A stretch of DNA of 64,000 nt from Streptomyces sp. 2114.4 (lineage in GTDB: Bacteria > Actinomycetota > Actinomycetes > Streptomycetales > Streptomycetaceae), in assembly GCF_900187385.1 (NCBI RefSeq), contig NZ_FYEY01000001.1, positions 4,030,001 through 4,094,000 of the forward strand. The letters run 5' to 3'. Positions 8,776-16,728 of this stretch are shown here, piece after piece. How positions within the stretch are numbered: the stretch's first letter is position 1; each line of letters opens with the position of its first letter. The notes below the pieces were generated by a model. That model was not told the origin of the DNA. It searched no databases and was given only the letters and a program-made list of their open reading frames with translations. The position numbers were made by a program, and so were the translations under genes.

Positions 8776-10511
8776 CGGGCCGCTCCCTCCGGGTCGAGGG
8801 GTGTGCGGGGCTCGGTCTGTTCCTGGAATATCGCCCGGTAGCCAGGCAGCTCCCACAGTTCGCAGTGTGTTCCGGTTGCGCGCACCTTCCCGGCGTCGAG
8901 CCAGACCACCGTGTCGGCACGGGCCGCGCTGGACGCCCGGTGAGCGACGAGCACCCGCGTCGCACCCGAGGTGCCGGCGGCCAGCGCCCGGTCGATCTCG
9001 TACTCCGTCGCCATGTCCAAGCTCGATGTGGCGTCATCGAGCAGCACGAGCTGGGCGGGCCGTATGAAGGCCCGGGCCAGGCCGAGCCGTTGCATCTCAC
9101 CGCCCGACAGGACCACGGACTCGACGCCGGTGCGGTATCCGTCCGGCATCTTCTCGATGAAGGACGCGGCGCGGGCGAGCCCGGCGGCGCGGACCACGTC
9201 GTCCAGCGTGGTGTTCGGCGCACCGGCCGCGATGGTGTCCGCGATGTCGTCACCGATCAGCTCGGGCCGCTCGAAGGCGAAGACAACCGAGTGCCGAAGC
9301 ACCGCCCTGGACAGCGTCCGCGCGGGCACACCGCCGAGAAGCACGGTGCCACGGTCGGGGTCGAAGAGGCGGCCCATGAGCGCTGCCACCGTGGACTTTC
9401 CCGAGCCCGACCGCCCGACGAGGGCCACCGTCCCTCCGGGCGGCACGGCGATGTCGACGCCCGACAGGACGGTGCGCCCGGCACGCCGCAGGGTCACATC
9501 CCTGAGCTCGACGCCCAGGCCCGTGGCGGGGGCCGGCCCGGGCAGTTCCGCTGTGCCGTACTCCATGGTCGGCAGCGCCGTGTACGTCTCCAGCTGGCCC
9601 GCTCCGGAGCGGGCCCGGGCGAGCTGGTTGACGAATAGCACGGTCATGCCGAGGCCGGTGCCCATGGCCGTGTACTCCGACGCAGCCAGCAGTTGCCCGG
9701 AGGAGATGCGGCCGCGGCCGAGTTCGAGCCCGGCGGTGGCGACGACGGCGATGTGCAGGAGGGGGAAGAGCACGTTGCTTTGCGCGGTGACCTTGGCCTG
9801 GAGCCGCCAGAGGGCGTCCCCGCTGCGGCGGAGCCGCGGCAGCGGCTCCACCACACGGGCCACTTCGCGCTCCAGGGTGTGGGACGCGGCGATGGTGCGG
9901 GCGCCGCCGAGCGCCTCTGCGAGCCGGCTCGACACCCTGTTCTGCTCCTCCAAGTAGCGGGTGACCAGAAGCGAGCTGTCGACGGCGAACGACCTGATGC
10001 ACCAAGCGACGACGGGTAGGCCGCAGCTGAAGACGAGCCCGATCCACACGTCCGTCCGCCACAGCATGAACAGGCTCACCAGCGCAGGAAGCAGGGAAAG
10101 CGCCAGCCACACCGCCGCGTTGGTCCCCATCGCGGCCGCGGCCGCGCTTTCCAGGATGCAGGCCGCGAAGCCGCCCGGCCCTCCGTCGGTCCGTGGGCGC
10201 GGGCCCGCGCCCACGAGTCGGCCGGTGGTCGTCCGTCGGAAGAAGAGCGCGGAGCGCGCCTGCACAGCGCCGGCCCGGTAGTCGCTGTACGCCTCGAACG
10301 CCACGTAGACGACCACCAGGGCCAGGCAGGCCGCCAGCCACCGGCCGAAGCCGATGCCTCCGACGAGTGCGTCGACCGCCTTGCCCAGCACGGCCGGCAG
10401 GGCGAGCTGGGCGGCGGCGCTCACACACCCGGTGGCGACGAGCACAGCCGCGCCGGCGGCCTGGGTGCGCGCCGCGGTGCGCAGCAGTCGTGTTCCCGCA
10501 CCACCCGCCAC
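8772..10511 (-). CDS. ABC exporter half-transporter (permease + ATPase), lanthipeptide cluster
   Basis: 579 residues with a transmembrane domain (about 1-310) and a nucleotide-binding domain with Walker A GRSGSGKST, signature LSGGEMQ and Walker B LVLLDDAT. Two half-ABC exporters in tandem downstream of the precursor genes are the standard arrangement of class III lanthipeptide clusters (ramAB, labT1T2). The GTG start at 10511 has GGTGGAG five bases upstream. The gene is 156 bases downstream of the second precursor gene, separated by a hairpin that probably lowers transporter expression relative to the precursors. Substrate assignment is by context. Confidence 0.85.
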   Translation of the reverse strand: MAGGAGTRLLRTAARTQAAGAAVLVATGCVSAAAQLALPAVLGKAVDALVGGIGFGRWLAACLALVVVYVAFEAYSDYRAGAVQARSALFFRRTTTGRLVGAGPRPRTDGGPGGFAACILESAAAAAMGTNAAVWLALSLLPALVSLFMLWRTDVWIGLVFSCGLPVVAWCIRSFAVDSSLLVTRYLEEQNRVSSRLAEALGGARTIAASHTLEREVARVVEPLPRLRRSGDALWRLQAKVTAQSNVLFPLLHIAVVATAGLELGRGRISSGQLLAASEYTAMGTGLGMTVLFVNQLARARSGAGQLETYTALPTMEYGTAELPGPAPATGLGVELRDVTLRRAGRTVLSGVDIAVPPGGTVALVGRSGSGKSTVAALMGRLFDPDRGTVLLGGVPARTLSRAVLRHSVVFAFERPELIGDDIADTIAAGAPNTTLDDVVRAAGLARAASFIEKMPDGYRTGVESVVLSGGEMQRLGLARAFIRPAQLVLLDDATSSLDMATEYEIDRALAAGTSGATRVLVAHRASSAARADTVVWLDAGKVRATGTHCELWELPGYRAIFQEQTEPRTPLDPEGAAR

Positions 10512-10568
10512 TGGTCTCCACCTCGCTCGTGTGGATCACAGGGGCCGTGCGCCGGCCCCTGATGTTGC

Positions 10569-10604
10569 CAGCGCCCCGGGGGGACTTGGCTCCCCGAGGC
10601 GCTG
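10569..10604 (-). terminator. Hairpin between precursor genes and exporter genes
   Basis: A strong inverted repeat pairs CAGCGCC plus a G-rich stretch with TCCCCGAGGCGCTG. It sits 64 bases after the stop of the second precursor gene and 58 bases before the exporter start. There is no T-run, so it is more likely a partial terminator or mRNA-processing and stabilising hairpin that keeps precursor mRNA more abundant than transporter mRNA. Confidence 0.5.
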
Positions 10605-10667
10605 CCGGAAGTTCGGGCGACGGTCACAGTGGGCCGCCGTTCACCCGGATGGACATCTCGATCAGCC

Positions 10668-10775
10668 TCAGCAGAACACCCAGCTGTGGCTGGAACAGGT
10701 CGCACTGTTCGAGCTGCCCAGCGGCTGCGCGGACGTGTCCGGCAGCTCAAGCCCCTGAAGGTCGAGGAGCGCCAT
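10668..10775 (-). CDS. Class III lanthipeptide precursor 1 (35 aa)
   Basis: A 35-codon gene. The leader begins MALLDLQGLELPD; the DLQ/LEL segment is the leader motif recognised by LanKC enzymes in SapB, AmfS and labyrinthopeptin-type precursors. The core is rich in Ser and Cys: Ser21-x2-Ser24-x2-Cys27 and Ser28-x2-Ser31-x3-Cys35, ending HSWVFC. Each Ser-x2-Ser-xn-Cys unit can give a labionin or lanthionine ring, so two rings are predicted. The ATG at 10775 has GGGAGGG about 7 bases upstream. Its sister gene lies 66 bases upstream with the same leader and ring spacing. Too short for routine gene finders; I did not recognise this core as a named lanthipeptide. Confidence 0.88.
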   Translation of the reverse strand: MALLDLQGLELPDTSAQPLGSSNSATCSSHSWVFC

Positions 10776-10841
10776 GAGTTTTCCCTCCCCTCGGTCCGTC
10801 TCTCGTCGTCACGGCACGTACGGCCGTGGGCCGACTCAGGG

Positions 10842-10946
10842 TCAGCAGAAGATGTAGCTGGAGTTGCTGCACTGGTTGCTGACGCCGCTCATGGGCGCCA
10901 TCTCGTCGCCCTCGGGCAGCTCAAGTCCCTGAAGGTCGAGCACCAT
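10842..10946 (-). CDS. Class III lanthipeptide precursor 2 (34 aa)
   Basis: A 34-codon gene. Leader MVLDLQGLELPEGDE carries the same LDLQGLEL block as precursor 1; the core begins near residue 18 and holds Ser20-x2-Ser23-x2-Cys26 and Ser27-x2-Ser30-x3-Cys34, ending SYIFC. The two precursors therefore share ring architecture but differ inside the rings (Gly-Val/Asn-Gln versus Ser-Asn/Ala-Thr), as in two-precursor class III clusters. The ATG at 10946 has a strong GGGAGG box 8-9 bases upstream and overlaps the last 26 bases of lanKC, so it is probably translationally coupled to the synthetase as well as co-transcribed. Confidence 0.88.
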   Translation of the reverse strand: MVLDLQGLELPEGDEMAPMSGVSNQCSNSSYIFC

Positions 10947-13611
10947 CGGGTTCACCTCCCTTCGTGGATCGGTCCGTGCTGCCCCGCCCGTGGTCCGGGT
11001 GGGAAGTCTTGGGGGTGCCGCTGGGGCGGGCGGTGGACAGCAGAGGGAGTCCGGGGTGTTCCCGGCCCAGGGCCACCGCGAGGGCGGTGAGTACGCCGGC
11101 GTTGCCGGTCGACAGGTCCATGGACAGCCGCATGAGCATTTCGCCGGGGAAGGCGAGGCCGCCCCCGTAGGACAGGGCGTGCAGGTTGAGGAGGCCGAGC
11201 TGGCGGTCGAGATCGGCACGACTTGCCTCGCTGGGGCGCGTCCTGGCGCGTTCGGCGAGGTACAGGATGATTCCGGCCCGCCCGTTGAACAGGTCGGACT
11301 GCACGTAGAACTGGGACGAGGCGGCGCATGCGATCGCGTCCGAGGCGGTGACCAGGCGTTCGTCCGTGTCGTGCCGGAGGTACTGGTCCAGGACGAGACC
11401 GATGCCGACGCTGCCGGTCGCGAGGTACGGCATGGTCCGCCATCCCTCGTTCACGTGCATCATCCCGTTCTCGCGTGTGACGCAGCGGCGCAGGTCCTGT
11501 TCGATGGCGGTGCGGGACAGCCGCAGGTACTCGCGGTCGCCGGTCCTCTCGTACAGGCGAAGGAAGAAGAGGGCGGGGCCACAAGAGCCACGCATCAGCC
11601 CGGCGTAGGGGTGCGCGCCCCCGCTGGTGGTGGCGACGGAGTCGGCCGTGCCCAGCCGGTCGGAGATGAGCTCGGCAGCGCGCAGGTACTCGGTGTCGCC
11701 CGTTTTCTGGCTGAACGCCAGGAGGTTGAGCCCGATGCCGGCCAGACCGCCTTTGAGGTCGCTGCCGAGCATCTCCCACTGCTCCTTGAGGCACACGGCG
11801 AGCAGTTCGCGTGCGGTGTCCTCGTCGCCGAGCCTCAGCAGGGCGTGGGCCACCCCGTGCATGCCGTCGTACAGACCGAGCCGGTCCTGCGGGCGTGGCG
11901 TCAGGGCGCGTCGTGCGAGCCAGCTGCGGTATTCGTGCGGGAAGGCGACCCCGGCGTCGAGGAGCGCGAGAAGCACTCCGGCGGCCCCGTGCTGAAGGTT
12001 CAGAGCCCCGGTGTGGAACTGCTCGATGTCACCGGGAAACAGCCGGTCGTCGCGAGAGGGGGTCGCGCTGCACAGGATGGCCCGGCCGAGCGCGTCCCGC
12101 AGCCGCGGCCACTGCTCGGGGTCGGCGGTGACCCGCGGTACCCGGTCCAGCGCGGTCTCCGGGCGACGACGCAAGATGGGCGTCGGGCTGGTCCCGGTGA
12201 TCCTTTCGACAGCCTCGTCGAGATACCCCGGGGGCAGCGGGAACACTTGCCGGATGTACTCGACGAAGTGGTGTGCCTTCCCGAAGTCATGCCGGAGCAA
12301 GGTGGTGAGCGGCATGAACAGCGAAAGCCGCAAGCAGCCGAGCGCGTAGTGGTCATGGTCGAATCCAGTGCGGTCGGCCGGCGCCGCGAACGCGGGGTTT
12401 ACCAGGCTGGGCTTCACCCCCGCCTCGGCGTCCGATGCCACTTCGTAGTCGATCAGCGAGACTCTGCCGTCCTCCCCCACCAGGATGTTGAAGGGATGCA
12501 GGTCTCCGAAGACAATGCCACGCTCGTGGATCTCGGCGACGATGGCCTCGGTCTGCCGTGACACCTCCAGGGCCCACTCGGTGTAACGCGCCGCTTCGGC
12601 GGGGTCGGTCTCCCGCTCGTTGAGCGGGTAGCGCAGGGCGAAGGTCCTGCTGAGCGTCTCCCCCTCGACGAACTCCTGCACGAGGAAGTGGTGGCCGCCC
12701 CACTCGAAGTAGTCGATGAGTTCGGGTACGCCCGTGATGCCCTTGAGCCGCTCCAGGATGTCCCGTTCGTGGCACAACCGGTGCACCGCGTCCGCCGAAT
12801 CCATGGTCAGCCCGGCATGGGGCCGGGCCTCCTTGAGGATCACCTTGCGGCCGCTCTCCCGGTGCCGGGCCTCGTACAGGCCGCCCGCGTTGGAGAAGTG
12901 CACGGCGCGTTCGACGGTGTAGGCGATGTCGTTCGTGGTGCCGCCTTTGCGCGCCTCGACATGGGGGGCGAAGAACTCCGGCACGGTGACCCACGCCGGG
13001 ACGTGGAAGACCGGGTCGCGACGGTCGGGCACCAGGTTTCCGTGGTCGTCCTCGATGGCGCCGACGAGTGCGCCCGTCTCCGATATGCAGTGCCGCTCGA
13101 TGAACGCGCCGTAACGCACATATAAAGGACCGTTTCCCCAGCGTAAATCGCTCAGGATGTACGGCCCTTCCTGGCCGTCGAGCTCCTTGCCGAGTTCTTC
13201 AAGAGTGGTCCGCAGAATCTGTTCGTCCAGCGGGTAGACGGTGATGAATTTTCCGCTGGACCCGCGGTCGGAGTACTTGAGATTCCGATTCTTCAGCACG
13301 TGGCGCCCGGAAAGATATTTGAATGATATATCGCGTGGTACGCAGTAGCGGTACACGGATTCCAGGACGGCATCCGCGTTCGCGCCTGTCGCCGAGACGT
13401 GGATCTTCCATCCCTGCATCGGAAGCCGCTGCTCGGGCGGCTTGCAGACAGTCCAGTCCTCCTTGGCGAACTTGGTCCATCCAGGAGGGAGTTCAATGGA
13501 ATCCGCGGCGAACGCGAGCTTGGCGAGCTCGCCGGCGGTCGCCTTCCGATCCGACAGGTCGTAGAAATAGCGGTCTGCCAGACAGTAGACGTCGTAGCGC
13601 TTGTCCACCAT
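10921..13611 (-). CDS. lanKC: Class III lanthipeptide synthetase LanKC
   Basis: 896 residues with the three domains of class III synthetases: an N-terminal phosphothreonine/phosphoserine lyase-like part (about 1-200, starting RYDVYCLADRYFYDL), a central Ser/Thr kinase (about 215-480, with VILKEARPHAG, GIVFGDLHPFNILV and SLIDYE in place of DFG), and a C-terminal cyclase-like part (about 510-870) with LanC-like repeats such as GLYDGMHGVAHALL and NGRAGIILYL but no Cys/Cys/His zinc triad, which separates it from class IV. It would phosphorylate and dehydrate the core Ser residues and close the rings. The ATG at 13611 abuts AGGAGG; the GTG of codon 2 has better spacing, and an upstream TTG at 13677 is unlikely. 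Leu156 and Leu163 are TTA codons (13144-13146, 13123-13125). The 5' third is clearly AT-richer than its neighbours, suggesting transfer. Confidence 0.92.
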   Translation of the reverse strand: MVDKRYDVYCLADRYFYDLSDRKATAGELAKLAFAADSIELPPGWTKFAKEDWTVCKPPEQRLPMQGWKIHVSATGANADAVLESVYRYCVPRDISFKYLSGRHVLKNRNLKYSDRGSSGKFITVYPLDEQILRTTLEELGKELDGQEGPYILSDLRWGNGPLYVRYGAFIERHCISETGALVGAIEDDHGNLVPDRRDPVFHVPAWVTVPEFFAPHVEARKGGTTNDIAYTVERAVHFSNAGGLYEARHRESGRKVILKEARPHAGLTMDSADAVHRLCHERDILERLKGITGVPELIDYFEWGGHHFLVQEFVEGETLSRTFALRYPLNERETDPAEAARYTEWALEVSRQTEAIVAEIHERGIVFGDLHPFNILVGEDGRVSLIDYEVASDAEAGVKPSLVNPAFAAPADRTGFDHDHYALGCLRLSLFMPLTTLLRHDFGKAHHFVEYIRQVFPLPPGYLDEAVERITGTSPTPILRRRPETALDRVPRVTADPEQWPRLRDALGRAILCSATPSRDDRLFPGDIEQFHTGALNLQHGAAGVLLALLDAGVAFPHEYRSWLARRALTPRPQDRLGLYDGMHGVAHALLRLGDEDTARELLAVCLKEQWEMLGSDLKGGLAGIGLNLLAFSQKTGDTEYLRAAELISDRLGTADSVATTSGGAHPYAGLMRGSCGPALFFLRLYERTGDREYLRLSRTAIEQDLRRCVTRENGMMHVNEGWRTMPYLATGSVGIGLVLDQYLRHDTDERLVTASDAIACAASSQFYVQSDLFNGRAGIILYLAERARTRPSEASRADLDRQLGLLNLHALSYGGGLAFPGEMLMRLSMDLSTGNAGVLTALAVALGREHPGLPLLSTARPSGTPKTSHPDHGRGSTDRSTKGGEPDGARPSGT

Positions 13612-13844
13612 TCCTCCTGGGATCTCCCGGCATTTCACCGACAGGTATATCTTCGGCCAACGAGAAATGTCGAACAAGTGTGTTCCTCATGGTTGCACAC
13701 ATGGATTTCACATGAGGGGAGCGGCCCGGTTCATGGATCTGTCGCGGAGGGGGATTTCCGATCAGCGTAAAGGCCGTCGGGCCGAACGGATCTCACGCTC
13801 GGCCCGAGGGCCCCGGCCGTGTCAAGCCTGCCCCACCCCGCCCG
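13612..13844 (-). promoter_or_regulatory. Upstream region of the lanKC operon
   Basis: The 233 bases between the FtsX-type gene and lanKC contain no supportable gene. On the - strand there is a perfect -35-like TTGACA (13825-13820) but no good -10 hexamer at normal spacing, which fits a promoter that depends on an activator such as the RamR-like regulator encoded at 20,813. A GC-rich dyad overlaps the spacer. An AGGAGG box immediately precedes the lanKC start. Confidence 0.35.
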
Positions 13845-15767
13845 TTACTCGGCTCCGCGCAGCGCGGCGGACGGGCGCTGGCGCAGGGCGATACGCGTGG
13901 TGGACACACCGGTGGCAAGGGCAAGGACGCCCGCGCCGCCCAGGATGAGAGCGAGCGTGGCGCCCTCGAGGCGCGGGCGTGGCGAGCCGGTCAGTACCTG
14001 GCTGAACATTGCGAGAACGGCCCCCGCGACCAGCGATCCGACCAGGAGCGCGGTCAGCACGATCACCGCGTTCTCCAGGCGCATCATGCGGGCGACCTGT
14101 CTGCGGGTGGCGCCCACGAGACGCAGAAGCGCGAACTCTCCGGAGCGTTCCATCGTGGTCATCACCAGGGTGTTCACGACCGAGATCGAGGTGAAGACCG
14201 TCACCACCACGAGGAGCAGATAGGTGGCGGTCATGGAGGCGTCCTGGCGCCGGAGGGCCTCGGCCCGGTAGGCATCGCGGTCCAGTACCCGCCAGGATGA
14301 CTTGGCCCGGTGCAGTGTCGCGAGGCTGTCGTCCAACTGCTGCTCCCGGCCGGGCTGGGCGCGTACGTACACGGCGTCCAGCAGCAGCGGCCTGTCGTAC
14401 AAGTGCCCGGCCGCGAGACGCTGGGGCAGTACGGCTTCGCCGAAGCCGCGGGAGCGGCTATACACGGCGGCGACCCTGACCTTCGCCACCCGGTTGTCCT
14501 CCAGGGTGACGCGCACCTCGTCGCCCGCCCGGACGTGGGCACGCCGGGCCAGGTCCTCGCTCAGCGCGACGTCCCGCGCGCCCAGCCCGCCGATGCGGCC
14601 CTGGACGACGCCCAGGTCGAGGACCTCGTCCAGCGGTCCGTCCGAGACGATCTGCGCGATGCCGCCGGGGCCCTGTTGCTCGGACTCGGGGTCGGCGACA
14701 ACCGTCACATAGGAGCCCGTGGTGGCAATCGTGGTACGGGCCCCCGCCGCGCCGCGGATCGTTGACGCGGCCAAGGCCGGAAGTCCGCTGCCGGCGCCCT
14801 GCACGATCCGGTCGGCCACCATGCGCTGCCGGTCCTGCTGCGCCTGCTCGTGCCACTTCATCTGCGGTACGAACAGGGCCACAGCGGCGAACGCGACGGT
14901 GAGGGCGAGCGGCGTGGCGGCGGCACCGAGCCGCCGGTGGCCCGCGCTGAGGTTGGTCTTCACCAGCAGACCCAGCGCCGGGAACAGGACCTGGCAGAGG
15001 AGCCCGAACACAGCGCCGGCCAGCTTGCCGACCCAGGGAGCGAGCAGCCCGACGGCGGACATCAGCACCAGGACCATGACCCCGGCCGTGTTCGCCGCGT
15101 GGGAGATCTCCGCACTCCTGATCGACACGAGCCCCCAGATACCCCCGGTCAGGACCGCGAGCCCCAGGAAGGTGCGGGCCACGCCCACCCGGCGGCGCGG
15201 GGCCGAGGCCTCGCCCAGCGCCTGGACGGCGCGCACCCGAGAGGCCCGCCGGCCGCTGCTCCACACCGAGGCCTGAGCGGTCACCCAGCAGATCAGCACG
15301 GCGATCAGGATGCTCACCGGGCCGAAGTCGAGGGGGAGGGCGCTGAGGATCAGGCCCTGGGCCACCAGCCAGGCGCGCAGTCCCACGGCGAGGAGCAGGC
15401 CGAGCCCGCAGCCGGGGACGGCGGCGACGGCGGTCACGACCAGCGCCTCGTAGGCGACGAGCCGACGGACTTGACCGGGGGTCGCGGCGACGGCCCTCAG
15501 CAGGGCGACCTCCCTGGTCCGCTGCTGGACGGACAGGGCGAAGGCGCCCGAGACCGCGAAGGCCATGACGAACAGACAGATAAAGCCGAAGGGCACGACG
15601 AAAGACACCACGTCCCCGCCACCCTGCCCCGGCACGGCCCGGTGGCCGGCATCGAGCAGCACCGCACAGGCCGTGATCAAGGTCTGCGCGCAGAGCATGG
15701 CCACAAAGGATCCGGCGAACGAGACCTTGCGGGCGCGGATGGACCACCACGCCAGGAGGAACAGCAT
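13845..15767 (-). CDS. FtsX-type ABC transporter permease
   Basis: 640 residues with an early cluster of membrane spans, a central extracytoplasmic domain (about 330-500), and a C-terminal four-span block typical of the FtsX/MacB permease family, containing ERSGEFALLRLVGATRRQV. It would work with the ATPase encoded immediately upstream (3 bases between genes). Such pairs in lanthipeptide and bacteriocin clusters often serve self-protection or act on the cell envelope; here the role is inferred only from position. Start ATG at 15767. Confidence 0.85.
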   Translation of the reverse strand: MLFLLAWWSIRARKVSFAGSFVAMLCAQTLITACAVLLDAGHRAVPGQGGGDVVSFVVPFGFICLFVMAFAVSGAFALSVQQRTREVALLRAVAATPGQVRRLVAYEALVVTAVAAVPGCGLGLLLAVGLRAWLVAQGLILSALPLDFGPVSILIAVLICWVTAQASVWSSGRRASRVRAVQALGEASAPRRRVGVARTFLGLAVLTGGIWGLVSIRSAEISHAANTAGVMVLVLMSAVGLLAPWVGKLAGAVFGLLCQVLFPALGLLVKTNLSAGHRRLGAAATPLALTVAFAAVALFVPQMKWHEQAQQDRQRMVADRIVQGAGSGLPALAASTIRGAAGARTTIATTGSYVTVVADPESEQQGPGGIAQIVSDGPLDEVLDLGVVQGRIGGLGARDVALSEDLARRAHVRAGDEVRVTLEDNRVAKVRVAAVYSRSRGFGEAVLPQRLAAGHLYDRPLLLDAVYVRAQPGREQQLDDSLATLHRAKSSWRVLDRDAYRAEALRRQDASMTATYLLLVVVTVFTSISVVNTLVMTTMERSGEFALLRLVGATRRQVARMMRLENAVIVLTALLVGSLVAGAVLAMFSQVLTGSPRPRLEGATLALILGGAGVLALATGVSTTRIALRQRPSAALRGAE

Positions 15768-15770
15768 GGG

Positions 15771-16595
15771 TCAGGCCCCCAGTCGCGCCATGTGCTCGGC
15801 GATGGTGCCGGCGGATGCCCCGTGCAGGACCTCGGTGACCGTGCCGTCCGCCAGGATCAGGACGGCGTCGGCGTACGACGCGGCCACCGGGTCGTGGGTG
15901 ACCATCAGGACCGTCTGGCTGACGTCGTCCACGAGACCGCGGAGCAGTTCGAGGACCGTGCGGGCCGAGTTGGTGTCCAGGGCGCCGGTGGGCTCGTCAG
16001 CGAAGACCACCTCGGGGTGGGTGATGAGTGCGCGGGCGATGGCCACCCGCTGCTGCTGGCCTCCGGAGAGTTCGGCCGGCCGGTGTCCACGCCGCTCGGT
16101 GAGCCCGGTGTAGCCGAGTAGCCACTCCAGCCAGGCCCGGTCGAGCCGAACTCTCCGGCCGGCCAGCCGCGCCGGAAGCGTGATGTTTTGCTCGGCGGTC
16201 AGCGCGGGCAGCAGATTGAATCCCTGGAAGACGAAGCCGATCCGCTCTCGCCTGAGCAAGGTCAGCTCCCGCTCGCCCAACGGGCCCAGATCCCGGCCAC
16301 CGATCTCGATGGTGCCGCTGTCGGGGCGGTCCAGGCCCGACGCGCAGTGCAGGAAGGTGCTCTTGCCCGAGCCGGAGGGTCCCATCACGGCGGTGAACGT
16401 TCCGTACGCCAGTTGCGTGGTGACCCCGTCGAGGGCCGTCACCGCGGACCTGCCGCTTCCGTGCACCTTGCGCACGCCGTCCAGGCGCACCGCCCAGGGG
16501 CGCTCTGCGGGTGGCGGTTGGGCGCCGCCTTGTGGCCGGAAATGGGCGGGCCGGCCTAAGCGATGGCCGGCTCCGGCGCCTGCGTGCTCGCTCAC
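15771..16595 (-). CDS. ABC transporter ATP-binding protein, LolD/MacB type
   Basis: 274 residues: a nucleotide-binding domain with Walker A GPSGSGKST, Q-loop, signature LSGGQQQR, Walker B VVFADEPTGALD and the H-loop in MVTHD, the usual features of the LolD/MacB/FtsE subfamily that partners FtsX-type permeases. The N-terminal 35 residues are a Pro/Gly/His-rich extension. A GTG start at 16595 is used and its ribosome binding site is weak. It forms a two-gene unit with the following permease gene, probably part of the lanthipeptide operon or its immunity system. Confidence 0.88.
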   Translation of the reverse strand: MSEHAGAGAGHRLGRPAHFRPQGGAQPPPAERPWAVRLDGVRKVHGSGRSAVTALDGVTTQLAYGTFTAVMGPSGSGKSTFLHCASGLDRPDSGTIEIGGRDLGPLGERELTLLRRERIGFVFQGFNLLPALTAEQNITLPARLAGRRVRLDRAWLEWLLGYTGLTERRGHRPAELSGGQQQRVAIARALITHPEVVFADEPTGALDTNSARTVLELLRGLVDDVSQTVLMVTHDPVAASYADAVLILADGTVTEVLHGASAGTIAEHMARLGA

Positions 16596-16728
16596 GTGCG
16601 CTCTCTCTCGCTATCAGTACGTGGGGCCCGGTGACCGACGGCCACCCGCACAAGACCCGCCCGTAATAACACGGCCGCCGTCACGCGGTCATGCCGGGCG
16701 AGGGGCGGGGGGCGGTCCACCGGTCGGT

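Noticed and set aside
10921..13611. Class IV (LanL) assignment for the synthetase
   Set aside because: The cyclase part shows no Cys-Cys-His zinc ligands, and the precursors have Ser-x2-Ser-xn-Cys motifs of class III.
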